Part shown: in pieces, positions 52,596 to 61,309 of the stretch
Layout of the letters: each line of letters opens with the position of its first letter
How positions within the stretch are numbered: position 1 is the stretch's first letter
NCBI RefSeq assembly: GCF_003432065.1
Contig: NZ_QWDE01000001.1
Span: 1,612,001-1,676,000 of the forward strand
Length of the DNA stretch: 64,000 bases
Reading direction: 5' to 3'
Source of the DNA: Mucilaginibacter terrenus
GTDB taxonomy: Bacteria; Bacteroidota; Bacteroidia; Sphingobacteriales; Sphingobacteriaceae
Translations under genes and position numbers: made by a program
Notes under the pieces: model-generated
What the model saw: the letters and a program-made list of their open reading frames with translations, nothing else
Databases searched by the model: none
Told to the model about the DNA's origin: nothing

Positions 52596-53372
52596 CTATA
52601 ATTCACGTACCCAGATGTTGCGGAAGCTAAGCGGCTCGCTTTTGTCGCCGTGAGCCTGTAGCTTAATTGGCGATGCACCGTGTGCTTGGCGGTAGCCTGG
52701 AGCACCAATGTACTGTGTAGGGCCCAATAACTCAATGTTGTTCTCTACCAATACACCGTTAAACATAACGGTTACACGTGCCGGAGTGTTCAAACTTCCA
52801 TCAGCTTTGAAGGTAGGCGCGGTCCAGATCACATCGTAAACGTTCCAGCTACCCGGAGGACGGGTCGGGTTTGCAAGCGGGATGAACTGTTTGTAAATAC
52901 TACCAGCCATTCCATTTACGTAAGTTTTGTTGTTGTAGGAGTCAAGCACCTGAAGCTCGTAACCTGCATCGCCCTTGCCAATTGAAGCAAGAAAGATACC
53001 GCTGTTACCACGTGCCTGGCCTGTACCGGTGATGTTTGCAGGTACTTTCCACTCGATGTGCAGCTGGTAGTTGCCGAATTTCTTTTTGGTTTCGATGTTA
53101 CCAGTTGACTTGTTAACGGTCAGGATGCCGTCCTTAACGTCCCATTTTGCGGGTGAACCGCTTTGTACGTCAACCCACTCGTCCAGGTTCTTACCGTCAA
53201 ACAGAACAACAGCGTCAGACGGAGCTTCGGAGCCCGTTTTGCCTGCGGTTACCACCTTTGGTACCGGCTCCCATTTCTCTGTGTCTTCAGGTTTTGCGCC
53301 TTGCTGTGCATTAGCCATATAAAAGCCTCCTGACAGTAAAGCGGTAAGTATTAGTTTGTGTTTCATTTTCAC
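52596..53372 (-). CDS. DUF1080 (3-keto-disaccharide hydrolase-type) secreted protein
   Basis: A 258-residue secreted protein with signal peptide (LILTALLSGGFYMANAQ) and one DUF1080 jelly roll: AVVLFDGKNLDEWVDVQSGS, YQLHIEWKVPANITG, RGNSGIFLASIGKGDAGYEL and the final LSFRNIWVREL. Members act on 3-keto-glycosides made by dehydrogenases. It is the last gene of the minus-strand cluster; the TIM-barrel gene upstream ends 19 bases before its start. The second family member at 31263 is a lipoprotein, this one soluble, so they may act in different places. Confidence 0.92.
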   Translation of the reverse strand: MKMKHKLILTALLSGGFYMANAQQGAKPEDTEKWEPVPKVVTAGKTGSEAPSDAVVLFDGKNLDEWVDVQSGSPAKWDVKDGILTVNKSTGNIETKKKFGNYQLHIEWKVPANITGTGQARGNSGIFLASIGKGDAGYELQVLDSYNNKTYVNGMAGSIYKQFIPLANPTRPPGSWNVYDVIWTAPTFKADGSLNTPARVTVMFNGVLVENNIELLGPTQYIGAPGYRQAHGASPIKLQAHGDKSEPLSFRNIWVREL

Positions 53373-53391
53373 TATAGTTATTGGTAGATAA

Positions 53392-54267
53392 TTAAACTTT
53401 CAGCGTGTTTTTGATGTAGCCGCTGCTTTGTGCGATGCTCTTGTAAGGATCGATATTGGTATAATTTTCCTGCTCTACAATGTAGTGCTCTATGCCTGCG
53501 AGTTTCGCCTGTGCAAATATGCTCTTGAAATCAATGGTACCGGTACCAATCTCTGTGTTTAGGTTGTTGTTGGTTTTATCCATATCCTTCACGTGCACAA
53601 ACTTGAAGCGTCCCGGATGTTTCTTGAACAATTCGATCGGGTCATGACCAGCGCGAACTACCCAGTACAGGTCCAGCTCCATGTTCACCAGCTTAGGGTC
53701 GGTTGCGTTCAGTATGGTGTCGTAAAAGGTAGTACCTTCAGTTTCGGTCCACTCAAAGTTGTGGTTGTGGTAGCCCAGCTTTAATCCGTGTGTTTTTAAC
53801 ACCTCGGCAGCTTTGTTCAGTTTTTCGGCAATGGTCTTAAAATCCGCAGCGGTTTTAATCAGGTTATGGTTTAATGATGGTACAATAACGTAGGTTTGGC
53901 CTGTTGCCAAAGCTGCTTCGATGTACGCATCAAACTGGTCCATTTTACCGGTGCTAAAAAACTCGTCGAGGCCGTAGTGACCGCTTGGAGTCTTCAGGTT
54001 ATTTGCTTTAAGCAATTCGCTGAATTCCTTGGCGCTAAGGCCCCAAAAACCATTAGTCTTTGAGTAACCAAAAGTTTCTACTTCCTGGTAACCTGCTTTT
54101 GCTACTTCGGCAATTACGCCTTTTACGTCTTTAGGTAATTGCTGGCGAAGGCTGTATAATTGCAGGCCAACACCGTTTTTGCTCTTTGCCGACAATAATT
54201 GTGGCGCAAGCATAATTCCGGCCGACATCAAGCCAGCCTGGGCTAAAAATTTTCTCCTGGTTGTCAT
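53392..54267 (-). CDS. Sugar phosphate isomerase/epimerase-like TIM barrel, Tat signal
   Basis: A 291-residue xylose-isomerase-like TIM-barrel protein exported by Tat (MTTRRKFLAQAGLMSAGIML). Seen: GLQLYSLRQQLPKDVKGVIA at the first strand, GYHNHNFEWTETEGTTFY with metal-binding His/Glu, VNMELDLYWVVRAG and FKFVHVKDMDK. These bind a divalent metal and isomerise or epimerise keto sugars. Periplasmic location, together with a DUF1080 hydrolase 19 bases downstream, fits handling of an oxidised glycoside before uptake. Confidence 0.9.
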   Translation of the reverse strand: MTTRRKFLAQAGLMSAGIMLAPQLLSAKSKNGVGLQLYSLRQQLPKDVKGVIAEVAKAGYQEVETFGYSKTNGFWGLSAKEFSELLKANNLKTPSGHYGLDEFFSTGKMDQFDAYIEAALATGQTYVIVPSLNHNLIKTAADFKTIAEKLNKAAEVLKTHGLKLGYHNHNFEWTETEGTTFYDTILNATDPKLVNMELDLYWVVRAGHDPIELFKKHPGRFKFVHVKDMDKTNNNLNTEIGTGTIDFKSIFAQAKLAGIEHYIVEQENYTNIDPYKSIAQSSGYIKNTLKV

Positions 54268-54316
54268 TTATTACTGGTTTATCATCCGACTTGAGACACT
54301 GCCAACGTTTAAAGGT

Positions 54317-55207
54317 TTAAACGTCGCAGATCTGTACTGCCTTGCGTAAGGAAGCTATCTTGTCTTTTTGTTTTGGTATAAATTCCTGTGCTACAAACCC
54401 TTTGTGGCCCACTTCAACAATGGCGCGCATAATTGCAGGGTAGTATAGTTCCTGGGTTTCGTCTATCTCGTTACGTCCCGGTACACCACCTGTATGATAG
54501 TGATTGATGTACTGGTGATACTGACGGATGTTACGGATTACGTCACCCTCGTCTATCTGCATGTGATAGATGTCAAACAACAGCTTGAAGTTTTCAGATC
54601 CTAAGCGCTTGCAAAGTTCTGCACCCCACTCTACCCTGTCCGCCTGGTAGTCTTTATGGTCAATCTTGCTGTTAAGCAGTTCCATCACCAATACCACACC
54701 ATGTTTTTCGGCGAGGGCTACCATTGGTTTAAGGCCTTCTACACAGTTGTTCCAACCGGTTTCGTTGTCCTTACCGCGACGGCTACCGCTGAAGCAGATA
54801 AGGTTTTTGTAACCCGCAGCTGCCACTTTAGGGATCATCTCGGTATAGTTCTTATGCAGTTGCGCGTGGAACTCTTTATCACCAAAACCGTCTGTAAGGT
54901 TAATTTCCGCACCATTACACATCGAGGAGTATAAACCATGCTTCTTCAGCGTAGGCCAGTCCAACGGACCAACCAGGTCTATACCCTTTATGCCGATCTC
55001 CTTTGCAGCAATGCAAAGGTTCTCTACTGTAATATCGCCATAACACCAGCGGCAAACCGCGTGGTTTATGTTTCCTTTCAGCTTTTCGGCCATAGGTGAT
55101 TTTGAGTTATCTGCGGTGAAAGAGGAGATCATGCCTGATGCCCCTATTGCCGCAGTACCTGCAAGCATGCTTTTAATAGCGGTTCGTCTGTTGTGGTTTG
55201 ATGCCAT
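54317..55207 (-). CDS. Hydroxypyruvate-isomerase-like TIM barrel, Tat signal
   Basis: A 296-residue TIM-barrel protein with a twin-arginine signal (HNRRTAIKSMLAGTAAIG). Landmarks: GIKGIDLVGPLDWPTLKKHG, VLVMELLNSKIDHKDYQADR, FKLLFDIYHMQIDEGDVIRN, and HYHTGGVPGRNEIDETQELY, all close to the hydroxypyruvate isomerase subgroup with conserved Glu, Asp, His metal ligands. It is distinct from the family member that follows 49 bases later. Probably periplasmic, acting on an aldose/ketose product of the pathway. Confidence 0.9.
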   Translation of the reverse strand: MASNHNRRTAIKSMLAGTAAIGASGMISSFTADNSKSPMAEKLKGNINHAVCRWCYGDITVENLCIAAKEIGIKGIDLVGPLDWPTLKKHGLYSSMCNGAEINLTDGFGDKEFHAQLHKNYTEMIPKVAAAGYKNLICFSGSRRGKDNETGWNNCVEGLKPMVALAEKHGVVLVMELLNSKIDHKDYQADRVEWGAELCKRLGSENFKLLFDIYHMQIDEGDVIRNIRQYHQYINHYHTGGVPGRNEIDETQELYYPAIMRAIVEVGHKGFVAQEFIPKQKDKIASLRKAVQICDV

Positions 55208-55210
55208 GGT

Positions 55211-56461
55211 TTATACTTCTAAACGGCCTTCAGCTGGTTCTTCAATATCAAGGCCCGGCTTGTTTTGTATTTGGTTAGTATCCTTAAAGAAAATGATGAA
55301 CACAAGCAATACTACACCGGCAATACCTGCAGGTATTAACCAGATGGTTTGCCAGTTGTGGCCTTCTGCAGTTTTCCAATGGTCAACTATCGGGCCCGAC
55401 ATGTACGATCCTATTAGCATACCCACACCGTAAGTCGCTAAGGTGATAAAGCCCTGTGCCGCGCTCTTAAAACGCTCGCCGGCAAGGTTATCTGTATAGA
55501 TCTGACCGGTAACGAAGAAAAAGTCGTAACAGATACCATGCAGCACAATACCCGCAATCAGCATCCAGTAATTAGAACCTATGTCTCCGTAAGCAAAGAA
55601 TACATAACGCAGCACCCAGGCAAGCATACCTACGGCAAGCATCTTTTTAACACCCAGCCTAACAAAGAACAAAGGCATTAATGCCATAAAGGCAAGTTCA
55701 GACATTTGCCCGATAGATTGCTTTGCAGCAGCACCTTCCATCTTCAATTCGTTAAGAAAAGGGTTGGTGAAATTGTAATAAAATGCCAGCGGTATACATA
55801 TAGCAACAGAAGCAATGAAGAAAATAAGATACGATGTGTTTTTCAACAACCCTATCGAATCCAATCCCATGATGTCGCTCATGGTTGTTTTCTGACCTTT
55901 TTTCGCAGGAGGAGTTGACGGCAAAGCGAAGCTAAGCAAGCCTAAGATTAAAGACGCGATAGCAGCCATCTTAAAGGTAAGCACCAGTGAATTGCTTTGC
56001 TCCCATCCTAACCAGCCAATTAGCAGGCCGGCAACTATCCAACCTAACGTACCCAAGATACGGATAGGCGGGAATTCTTTACTTGGATTGGTCATTTGCT
56101 TGAACGATACCGAGTTTACCAGCGCAAGGGTTGGCATATAGGCGATCATGTAAGCAAATATTACCGGAAGGAACCCATCGAAATTGGGTATGGTTGTAAT
56201 GTAATAAAGCAGGGCGGCGCCTATCAGGTGTAAAACGCCCAATACCTTTTGTGCTGAAAAGAAACGGTCGGCAATTAAGCCGATTATGAAAGGAGCTATA
56301 ATTGCGCCCCAAGACTGGCTTGAATAAGCGGTGGCGTTTTGCGTGCCGCTTGCCGCAAGTGTTTTACCTAAATACGTCCCCATTGTTACAAACCATGATC
56401 CCCAGATAAAAAACTGGAGAAACATCATGGTAGACAACTTGACGCGTGTAGTTAAGGTCAT
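55211..56461 (-). CDS. MFS transporter, nucleoside:H+ symporter type
   Basis: A 416-residue twelve-helix transporter of the NupG/XapB (NHS) branch of the major facilitator superfamily. Seen: FFIWGSWFVTMGTYLGKTL in helix 1, SSQSWGAIIAPFIIGLIADR in helix 2, the PPIRILGTLGWIVAGLLIGW segment, and WLIPAGIAGVVLLVFIIFF near the end. NHS members import nucleosides, but in this context a keto or amino sugar is at least as likely. Its stop is 3 bases from the start of the following TIM-barrel gene, so it is part of the operon. Confidence 0.87.
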   Translation of the reverse strand: MTLTTRVKLSTMMFLQFFIWGSWFVTMGTYLGKTLAASGTQNATAYSSQSWGAIIAPFIIGLIADRFFSAQKVLGVLHLIGAALLYYITTIPNFDGFLPVIFAYMIAYMPTLALVNSVSFKQMTNPSKEFPPIRILGTLGWIVAGLLIGWLGWEQSNSLVLTFKMAAIASLILGLLSFALPSTPPAKKGQKTTMSDIMGLDSIGLLKNTSYLIFFIASVAICIPLAFYYNFTNPFLNELKMEGAAAKQSIGQMSELAFMALMPLFFVRLGVKKMLAVGMLAWVLRYVFFAYGDIGSNYWMLIAGIVLHGICYDFFFVTGQIYTDNLAGERFKSAAQGFITLATYGVGMLIGSYMSGPIVDHWKTAEGHNWQTIWLIPAGIAGVVLLVFIIFFKDTNQIQNKPGLDIEEPAEGRLEV

Positions 56462-56509
56462 AATTTAATTTGGTTATAATTGGTTAGTACGCAGAAGTTC
56501 AGAAAAGGG

Positions 56510-56953
56510 CTATTTAACCGACAGTACGTATTTAACCATCTCTTTAGCATCTTCAAGCTTCAGGTCAGGGTGAGCCGTCATTGGTACTGTACCCCAGTTG
56601 CCGCTGCCGCCTGCAATAACCTTCTTTGCAAGCATTTCTTCGTCAGCCGACGTATACTTCTTAGCAATGTCTGCAAACGCAGGGCCTATTACTTTCTCGT
56701 GCTCTTTATGGCAGGTGTTACAATCAAGTGAAGCCATTAACTGCTGGCCTTTATTGTCTGCAGTACCTGCTGCTTTTTCGGTACCGATCTTTGATACGGC
56801 AGTGTCTTGTGCGGCATCGCTTTGGTGTGCAACGGCTGATTGCTGCGCAGCATTTGCGCTATCGGCAGTACCTTCTTCAGTTTCGCCCGGTTTTGGGCCT
56901 CCACATGCTGCTATCACTAAACTAATACCTAAAACGATGAATACTTTTTTCAT
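56510..56953 (-). CDS. Mono-haem c-type cytochrome lipoprotein
   Basis: A 147-residue lipoprotein (lipobox VIAAC). An Ala/Ser/Gln-rich linker (residues ~20-65) tethers a class I cytochrome c domain: haem site ASLDCNTCHKEHEK and distal Met in GNWGTVPMTAHP. It can carry electrons from a periplasmic dehydrogenase to the respiratory chain. It sits between two transporter genes in the sugar cluster, and a GMC dehydrogenase with a C-x5-C-x3-C cluster and its small subunit are encoded upstream, so it is their likely electron acceptor. Confidence 0.92.
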   Translation of the reverse strand: MKKVFIVLGISLVIAACGGPKPGETEEGTADSANAAQQSAVAHQSDAAQDTAVSKIGTEKAAGTADNKGQQLMASLDCNTCHKEHEKVIGPAFADIAKKYTSADEEMLAKKVIAGGSGNWGTVPMTAHPDLKLEDAKEMVKYVLSVK

Positions 56954-57026
56954 GGATTACAATGTTATTATAGAATTATTAAACTCCCGAAAAGTACGAT
57001 TTTTTACTTTCAGATGAATTATTTAT

Positions 57027-58238
57027 TTAAACTGTTACAACAGGCGCAGGTGCTGTTTTGTTGCGGCTGCGCATATAAATTACCAACCCTGTAAAAGCTA
57101 CAATAAGTACTATAGGTATTACCAGTGTTGTTTGCAAAACCTGCTGCCCGGCGTGGCTGCTGTCGCCACCTGCATCGGCCACTATCCTATCGTAATACCT
57201 GCCCATAAAAACGGTATAGATAGATACCGAGAACATGCCTGCCCCACCCATAAGGTTTAACCCTAACGCGCCGGTTTTTGGCAGATTGGTGTTTACGAAG
57301 CCCAGCATCATTGGCCAGAAGAAGCAAACTCCCATACCAAATATCAGTGCCGCAAAAAACACAGCGTTGCCGGTTAACGTACCCAATAAGTACATACCCA
57401 CAGCCGCCAAAATGGTAGACATTAACAGCACCACCTGCGGAGAGAACTGTTTAAGGATAGGTTTGGCAAAAGCCCTGCCTACTACCATTACGCCTGTATC
57501 AAGCGTAAGTATCAGGATAGCATTATCTGTAACATTTTTTAACAGCACATCTATCCACTGGCCCGTAAACAGCTCGGTTATACCAGTGCCAAACATGCAG
57601 ATAAACATAAAAATGAACAAAGGATTAAGCAATGCTTTGTACATACCTGCGGTAGATACGCCGGATGCCACACGCTCGGTAACCGGAAAATCCAGTTTGG
57701 AGAACAGGTAACCGTAAAGCAGCGTAGGCAGCAACATAAGGCCTACCTGTACCTGCCATCCAAGGCCTACTTTATTAAGCAATAATACTATTAACGTACC
57801 TATTACGATGCCGCCGGGAAACCACAGGTGAAAGTGGCTAAGCTTGGTTGCCTTTTCGTCGGTGTACAAACAAGTTACCAGTGGGTTGCAGGCTGCTTCT
57901 ACCGTACCATTGGCAACGCCGATAAGGAAGGTAGAGAAGAACAGCGTCCAGAAACCGGTAGCAAATACGGTGAGCAGGATGCCTGCCAAATGAAAAAAGA
58001 ACGCCAGCATAAGCAAGCGTTTCATACCAATCAAGTCAACAATTACTCCGCCGACGATAACGGCCAGCGGGAAGCCCCAAAATGCGGTAGCTGTAATGGT
58101 GGCCAGTTGTGCTTTATCTAACTCGAAATCTGTACCGAGTTTGTTTAAGATACCGGCACGTATACCGAAAGACAAAGAAGTAACCAGCAGGGCAAGACAG
58201 CTCGCACTAAATAATTGGGTGCGGTTAATAGTACTCAT
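57027..58238 (-). CDS. MFS sugar transporter (FucP-like)
   Basis: A 403-residue major facilitator with twelve predicted helices. Landmarks: SLSFGIRAGILNKLGTDF and FWGFPLAVIVGGVIVDLIGM at helices 1-2, GVANGTVEAACNPLVTCLY at helix 4-5 (FucP-like), and GAFFWPMMLGFV-type helix at VCFFWPMMLGFVNTNLPKTG. Likely a proton-coupled sugar importer. Starts 34 bases after the TIM-barrel gene upstream and is followed after 73 bases by the cytochrome gene. Confidence 0.9.
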   Translation of the reverse strand: MSTINRTQLFSASCLALLVTSLSFGIRAGILNKLGTDFELDKAQLATITATAFWGFPLAVIVGGVIVDLIGMKRLLMLAFFFHLAGILLTVFATGFWTLFFSTFLIGVANGTVEAACNPLVTCLYTDEKATKLSHFHLWFPGGIVIGTLIVLLLNKVGLGWQVQVGLMLLPTLLYGYLFSKLDFPVTERVASGVSTAGMYKALLNPLFIFMFICMFGTGITELFTGQWIDVLLKNVTDNAILILTLDTGVMVVGRAFAKPILKQFSPQVVLLMSTILAAVGMYLLGTLTGNAVFFAALIFGMGVCFFWPMMLGFVNTNLPKTGALGLNLMGGAGMFSVSIYTVFMGRYYDRIVADAGGDSSHAGQQVLQTTLVIPIVLIVAFTGLVIYMRSRNKTAPAPVVTV

Positions 58239-58272
58239 TTTATAATCAGGTTTGTTGGTTTCTACCGCCTAA

Positions 58273-59328
58273 TTACTCAATCCCCATTAATTTACGGTTA
58301 AACGCATCATCAGATCCAGATGCCGCAAAATCATCAAACGTACGGTCGGTAACCCTGATGATATGGTCCTTAATAAACTGGGCGCCTTCCCTTGCACCAT
58401 CTTCCGGGTGCTTTAAAGCACACTCCCACTCCAGCACTGCCCAGCCTTTATAATCGTATTGAGTTAATTTGCTAAAAATTCCTTTAAAGTCAACCTGACC
58501 GTCTCCTAAAGAGCGGAACCTGCCCGCGCGGTTTATCCAATCCTGGTAACCCCCATAAACACCCTGGCGGCCTGTAGGATTAAATTCAGCATCTTTCACA
58601 TGGAACATTTTTATACGTTCGTGATAGATGTCGATGTACTCCAGGTAGTCAAGCGCCTGTAAAACAAAGTGAGATGGATCGTAAAGTAAACAAGCGCGTT
58701 TATGCTGGTTTACCTTGTCTAGAAACATCTCGTAAGTGATGCCGTCATGCAGGTCTTCACCCGGGTGTATCTCGTAACACAGGTCTATGCCGTTCTCGTC
58801 AAAAACGTTCAGGATAGGCTCCCAGCGTTTTGCGAGTTCTGTAAAAGCAGCATCAACCAAACCGGCCGGGCGTTGTGGCCACGGGTAAACGGTTTGCCAG
58901 ATAAGCGCTCCGCTAAAGGTAACATGCGCGTTAAGACCTAGATTTTGTGAAGCTTTAGCAGCATACTTTAACTGCTGCACAGCCCATTTCTGGCGCTCTG
59001 CAGGGTTGTTCTTATAAGCATCCGGCGCGAAAGCGTCAAATAACGAATCGTAGGCCGGATTTACCGCTACCAGCTGCCCCTGTAAGTGGGTAGATAGCTC
59101 GGTGATCTCCAATCCGGCAGCGCTTACAATGCCTTTTATCTCGTCGGCATAGGTCTTGCTTTCTGCAGCTTTTTGCAGATCAATAAAGCGGGTATCGTTT
59201 GTTGGCAACTGTACACCTTTGTAACCCAAACCTGCAGCCCATTTGCAAATGGTTTCCAGGCTGTTAAATGGGGCGTCGTTGCCTATGAATTGTGCTAAAA
59301 ATATAGCAGGTCCTTTAATAGTGTTCAT
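58273..59328 (-). CDS. Sugar phosphate isomerase/epimerase-like TIM barrel (cytoplasmic)
   Basis: A 351-residue xylose-isomerase-like protein without signal peptide, unlike the two exported ones in the cluster. Landmarks: FLAQFIGNDAPFNSLETICK, GLEITELSTHLQGQLVAV, DLCYEIHPGEDLHDGITYEM with metal-binding Glu/His, CLLYDPSHFVLQALDYLEYI, and GWAVLEWECALKHPEDGARE. It starts 3 bases after the stop of the Gfo/Idh gene, so the pair is tightly coupled; they probably act in sequence on an imported keto sugar. Confidence 0.92.
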   Translation of the reverse strand: MNTIKGPAIFLAQFIGNDAPFNSLETICKWAAGLGYKGVQLPTNDTRFIDLQKAAESKTYADEIKGIVSAAGLEITELSTHLQGQLVAVNPAYDSLFDAFAPDAYKNNPAERQKWAVQQLKYAAKASQNLGLNAHVTFSGALIWQTVYPWPQRPAGLVDAAFTELAKRWEPILNVFDENGIDLCYEIHPGEDLHDGITYEMFLDKVNQHKRACLLYDPSHFVLQALDYLEYIDIYHERIKMFHVKDAEFNPTGRQGVYGGYQDWINRAGRFRSLGDGQVDFKGIFSKLTQYDYKGWAVLEWECALKHPEDGAREGAQFIKDHIIRVTDRTFDDFAASGSDDAFNRKLMGIE

Positions 59329-59331
59329 ACG

Positions 59332-60501
59332 TTAGATAGTGTAGTCGGTCCACTTTTCGTTGCTTTGGTTTGAGGCAACCACATTGTTAATGAATGCCAT
59401 GCCGCGGATACCATCATCAATACCAGGGAAGTCAAGCCATTCCTGCTGTGGTTCTACACCTTCAATCTTAGCGCTTAGCGCCAGTGCGAAGTTGCGGTAC
59501 AAATTACCAAATGCCTCCAGGTAGCCCTCAGGGTGGCCTCCCGGTGTACGTGCGTTGTGGGTAGCGTAGGTAGACAGGCGATCAGTATAACCGCTGCCTG
59601 CACGTAATACCTGAGCAGGTTTATCCAGCCATTTCAGGTTTAAGGTATTTGGCTCTTCCTGCCTCCACTCTAAACTGCCGTTTTCGCCATATACACGTAT
59701 TTTAAGCGCATTCTCCTCGCCTGCCGCAACCTGCGATGCAGTAAGCGTGCCGGTAACGCCATCTTCAAAACGCAGCAGTACCGCGCCATCATCGTCCAGC
59801 ATACGGCCGTCAACAACAATATTTAAAGAGGCATTAAGCTGCGTGATCTTTTTACCGGAGATATACTCTGCAAGGTGGGCGGCGTGTGTGCCTATATCAC
59901 CCATGCAACCGCTCTTGCCCGATTTAGAAGGATCGGTACGCCATGAAGCCTGGGCATTACCCTCACGCTCTGACAGGCGGCTCAGCCAGCCTTGTATGTA
60001 TTCTACATATATCTTACGCACTTTACCAAGCGCGCCGCTCTTAACCAGCTGCTTAGCTTCTTTTACCATTGGGTAACCGGCATAAGTATGAGTTAACAAC
60101 AGCATCAGCCCGGTTTCTTCAACCTTTGCTTTAAGCTGCTGTGCTTCTTCAAGGGTAAAGGTTACAGGTTTTTCTACAACTACGTTAAAGCCGTTCTCCA
60201 AAGCCAGCATAGCCGGTGCAAAGTGGGCAAAATTTGGGGTAACAATAGTAACAAAGTCCATGCGTTTATCAGCAGGCAGCTGCGCCTCTGTTTTAATCAT
60301 GTCCTCATAATTGGTGTAAATACGGCTTTCGTCCAGGAACAGCATACGGCCGCTCTCTTCGGCAACTGCCGGGTTAACGCTTAACGCGCCGCAAACCAGC
60401 TCTATCTGGCCATCCATATTAGCGGCAATGCGGTGTATAGCGCCAATAAAGGCATCTTTACCACCACCTATCATGCCCATGCGTAATTTTCTTTTACTCA
60501 T
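59332..60501 (-). CDS. Gfo/Idh/MocA oxidoreductase (cytoplasmic)
   Basis: A 389-residue oxidoreductase. Rossmann start KLRMGMIGGGKDAFIGAIHR, then FNVVVEKPVTFTLEEAQQLK, the substrate-domain GCMGDIGTHAAHLAEYISG with active-site Asp/His, and the C-terminal RTPGGHPEGYLEAFGNLYRN. Members of this subgroup reduce 3-keto sugars or oxidise inositols with NAD(P). No signal peptide. It is 3 bases before the TIM-barrel gene and is the first gene after a terminator, so it may begin the second half of the cluster. Confidence 0.93.
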   Translation of the reverse strand: MSKRKLRMGMIGGGKDAFIGAIHRIAANMDGQIELVCGALSVNPAVAEESGRMLFLDESRIYTNYEDMIKTEAQLPADKRMDFVTIVTPNFAHFAPAMLALENGFNVVVEKPVTFTLEEAQQLKAKVEETGLMLLLTHTYAGYPMVKEAKQLVKSGALGKVRKIYVEYIQGWLSRLSEREGNAQASWRTDPSKSGKSGCMGDIGTHAAHLAEYISGKKITQLNASLNIVVDGRMLDDDGAVLLRFEDGVTGTLTASQVAAGEENALKIRVYGENGSLEWRQEEPNTLNLKWLDKPAQVLRAGSGYTDRLSTYATHNARTPGGHPEGYLEAFGNLYRNFALALSAKIEGVEPQQEWLDFPGIDDGIRGMAFINNVVASNQSNEKWTDYTI

Positions 60502-60641
60502 AAAAGCTCCCCCTAAATCTCCTCCGGAAAGGATACTTAGTTAATTGTTGTTTAAAGTTTTAATAAATGTCTAATATACACTATTGAACAGTAATTCATA
60601 AAATTACTGTAATCTGCTTATCAACCTTTCGGCTGTCACAA

Positions 60642-60671
60642 AACAAAAGCCCTCCCCTTTTACAGGGAGGG
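60642..60671 (-). terminator. Terminator between the two halves of the cluster
   Basis: CCCTCCC (60650-60656) / GGGAGGG (60665-60671), followed on the minus strand by TTTTGTTTTG. It lies 25 bases beyond the small-subunit stop codon; the next gene starts 141 bases further. Confidence 0.65.
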
Positions 60672-60695
60672 TTATAATTGTAGCAATATTACCGG

Positions 60696-61268
60696 TTAGG
60701 ATAAAGCCCAGGCGTGGTCGCCCTTTTTGTAAGGGAAGTCGCCCACGTATTTTCCCGGCACCGGAACATAACGTAACGCTTTGGTAGCGCCAACTTCCGA
60801 GGTAAAGTAGCCAAGGATGGTTAACTGCTTCAGCATAGTGAAGTAGTGGTTAGCATCTTCGGGCTTTTTGGTTTTGTTATAGTCTTTAGCTTCCTTATCA
60901 AGCGCAGTAAGCAGTTCGGTGCGCTGTTTTGCATCAGCCTCCATAAACTTCTTGCTGTACTTTTTGCTGCTGGCTTCGTCAAGATCAGATAAACCTTTCT
61001 TGAACACTTTCTGGTCATCAGCAGTGTAGCAATCGTTCACCATTATTGCCATAAACGCACCTATTTTAGCAGCTTTAGCGCCGGGGGTGCCGGTTTCTGG
61101 TAAAATAGTTTCGCCTATCTCATCCATATAAGCTATAGTTTCGGGCTTTTTAAGGTCGCTTGTATCAACCGAACTGCCCGATTTACAACCGGAGATGAAG
61201 AATTCGGCACCTATTACAGTACCCCCAAGGATTAAGCCCACCCGGGTTATTGCGTCTCTTCTATTCAT
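60696..61268 (-). CDS. Gluconate 2-dehydrogenase subunit 3-like small subunit, Tat signal
   Basis: A 190-residue protein of the family of dehydrogenase small subunits (gluconate 2-dehydrogenase subunit 3). The Tat signal is MNRRDAITRVGLILGGTVIG; the mature part contains IGETILPETGTPGAKAAKIG, the family mark with the conserved helix, and the C-terminal FTSEVGATKALRYVPVPGKY. In known enzymes it carries the GMC catalytic subunit through the Tat pathway. It is downstream of the GMC gene (62765) and a Gfo/Idh gene on the same strand, the expected grouping. Confidence 0.92.
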   Translation of the reverse strand: MNRRDAITRVGLILGGTVIGAEFFISGCKSGSSVDTSDLKKPETIAYMDEIGETILPETGTPGAKAAKIGAFMAIMVNDCYTADDQKVFKKGLSDLDEASSKKYSKKFMEADAKQRTELLTALDKEAKDYNKTKKPEDANHYFTMLKQLTILGYFTSEVGATKALRYVPVPGKYVGDFPYKKGDHAWALS

Positions 61269-61309
61269 TTTTTTATAGAATTATGAGTTTACTTTTATTG
61301 TGCCAAACA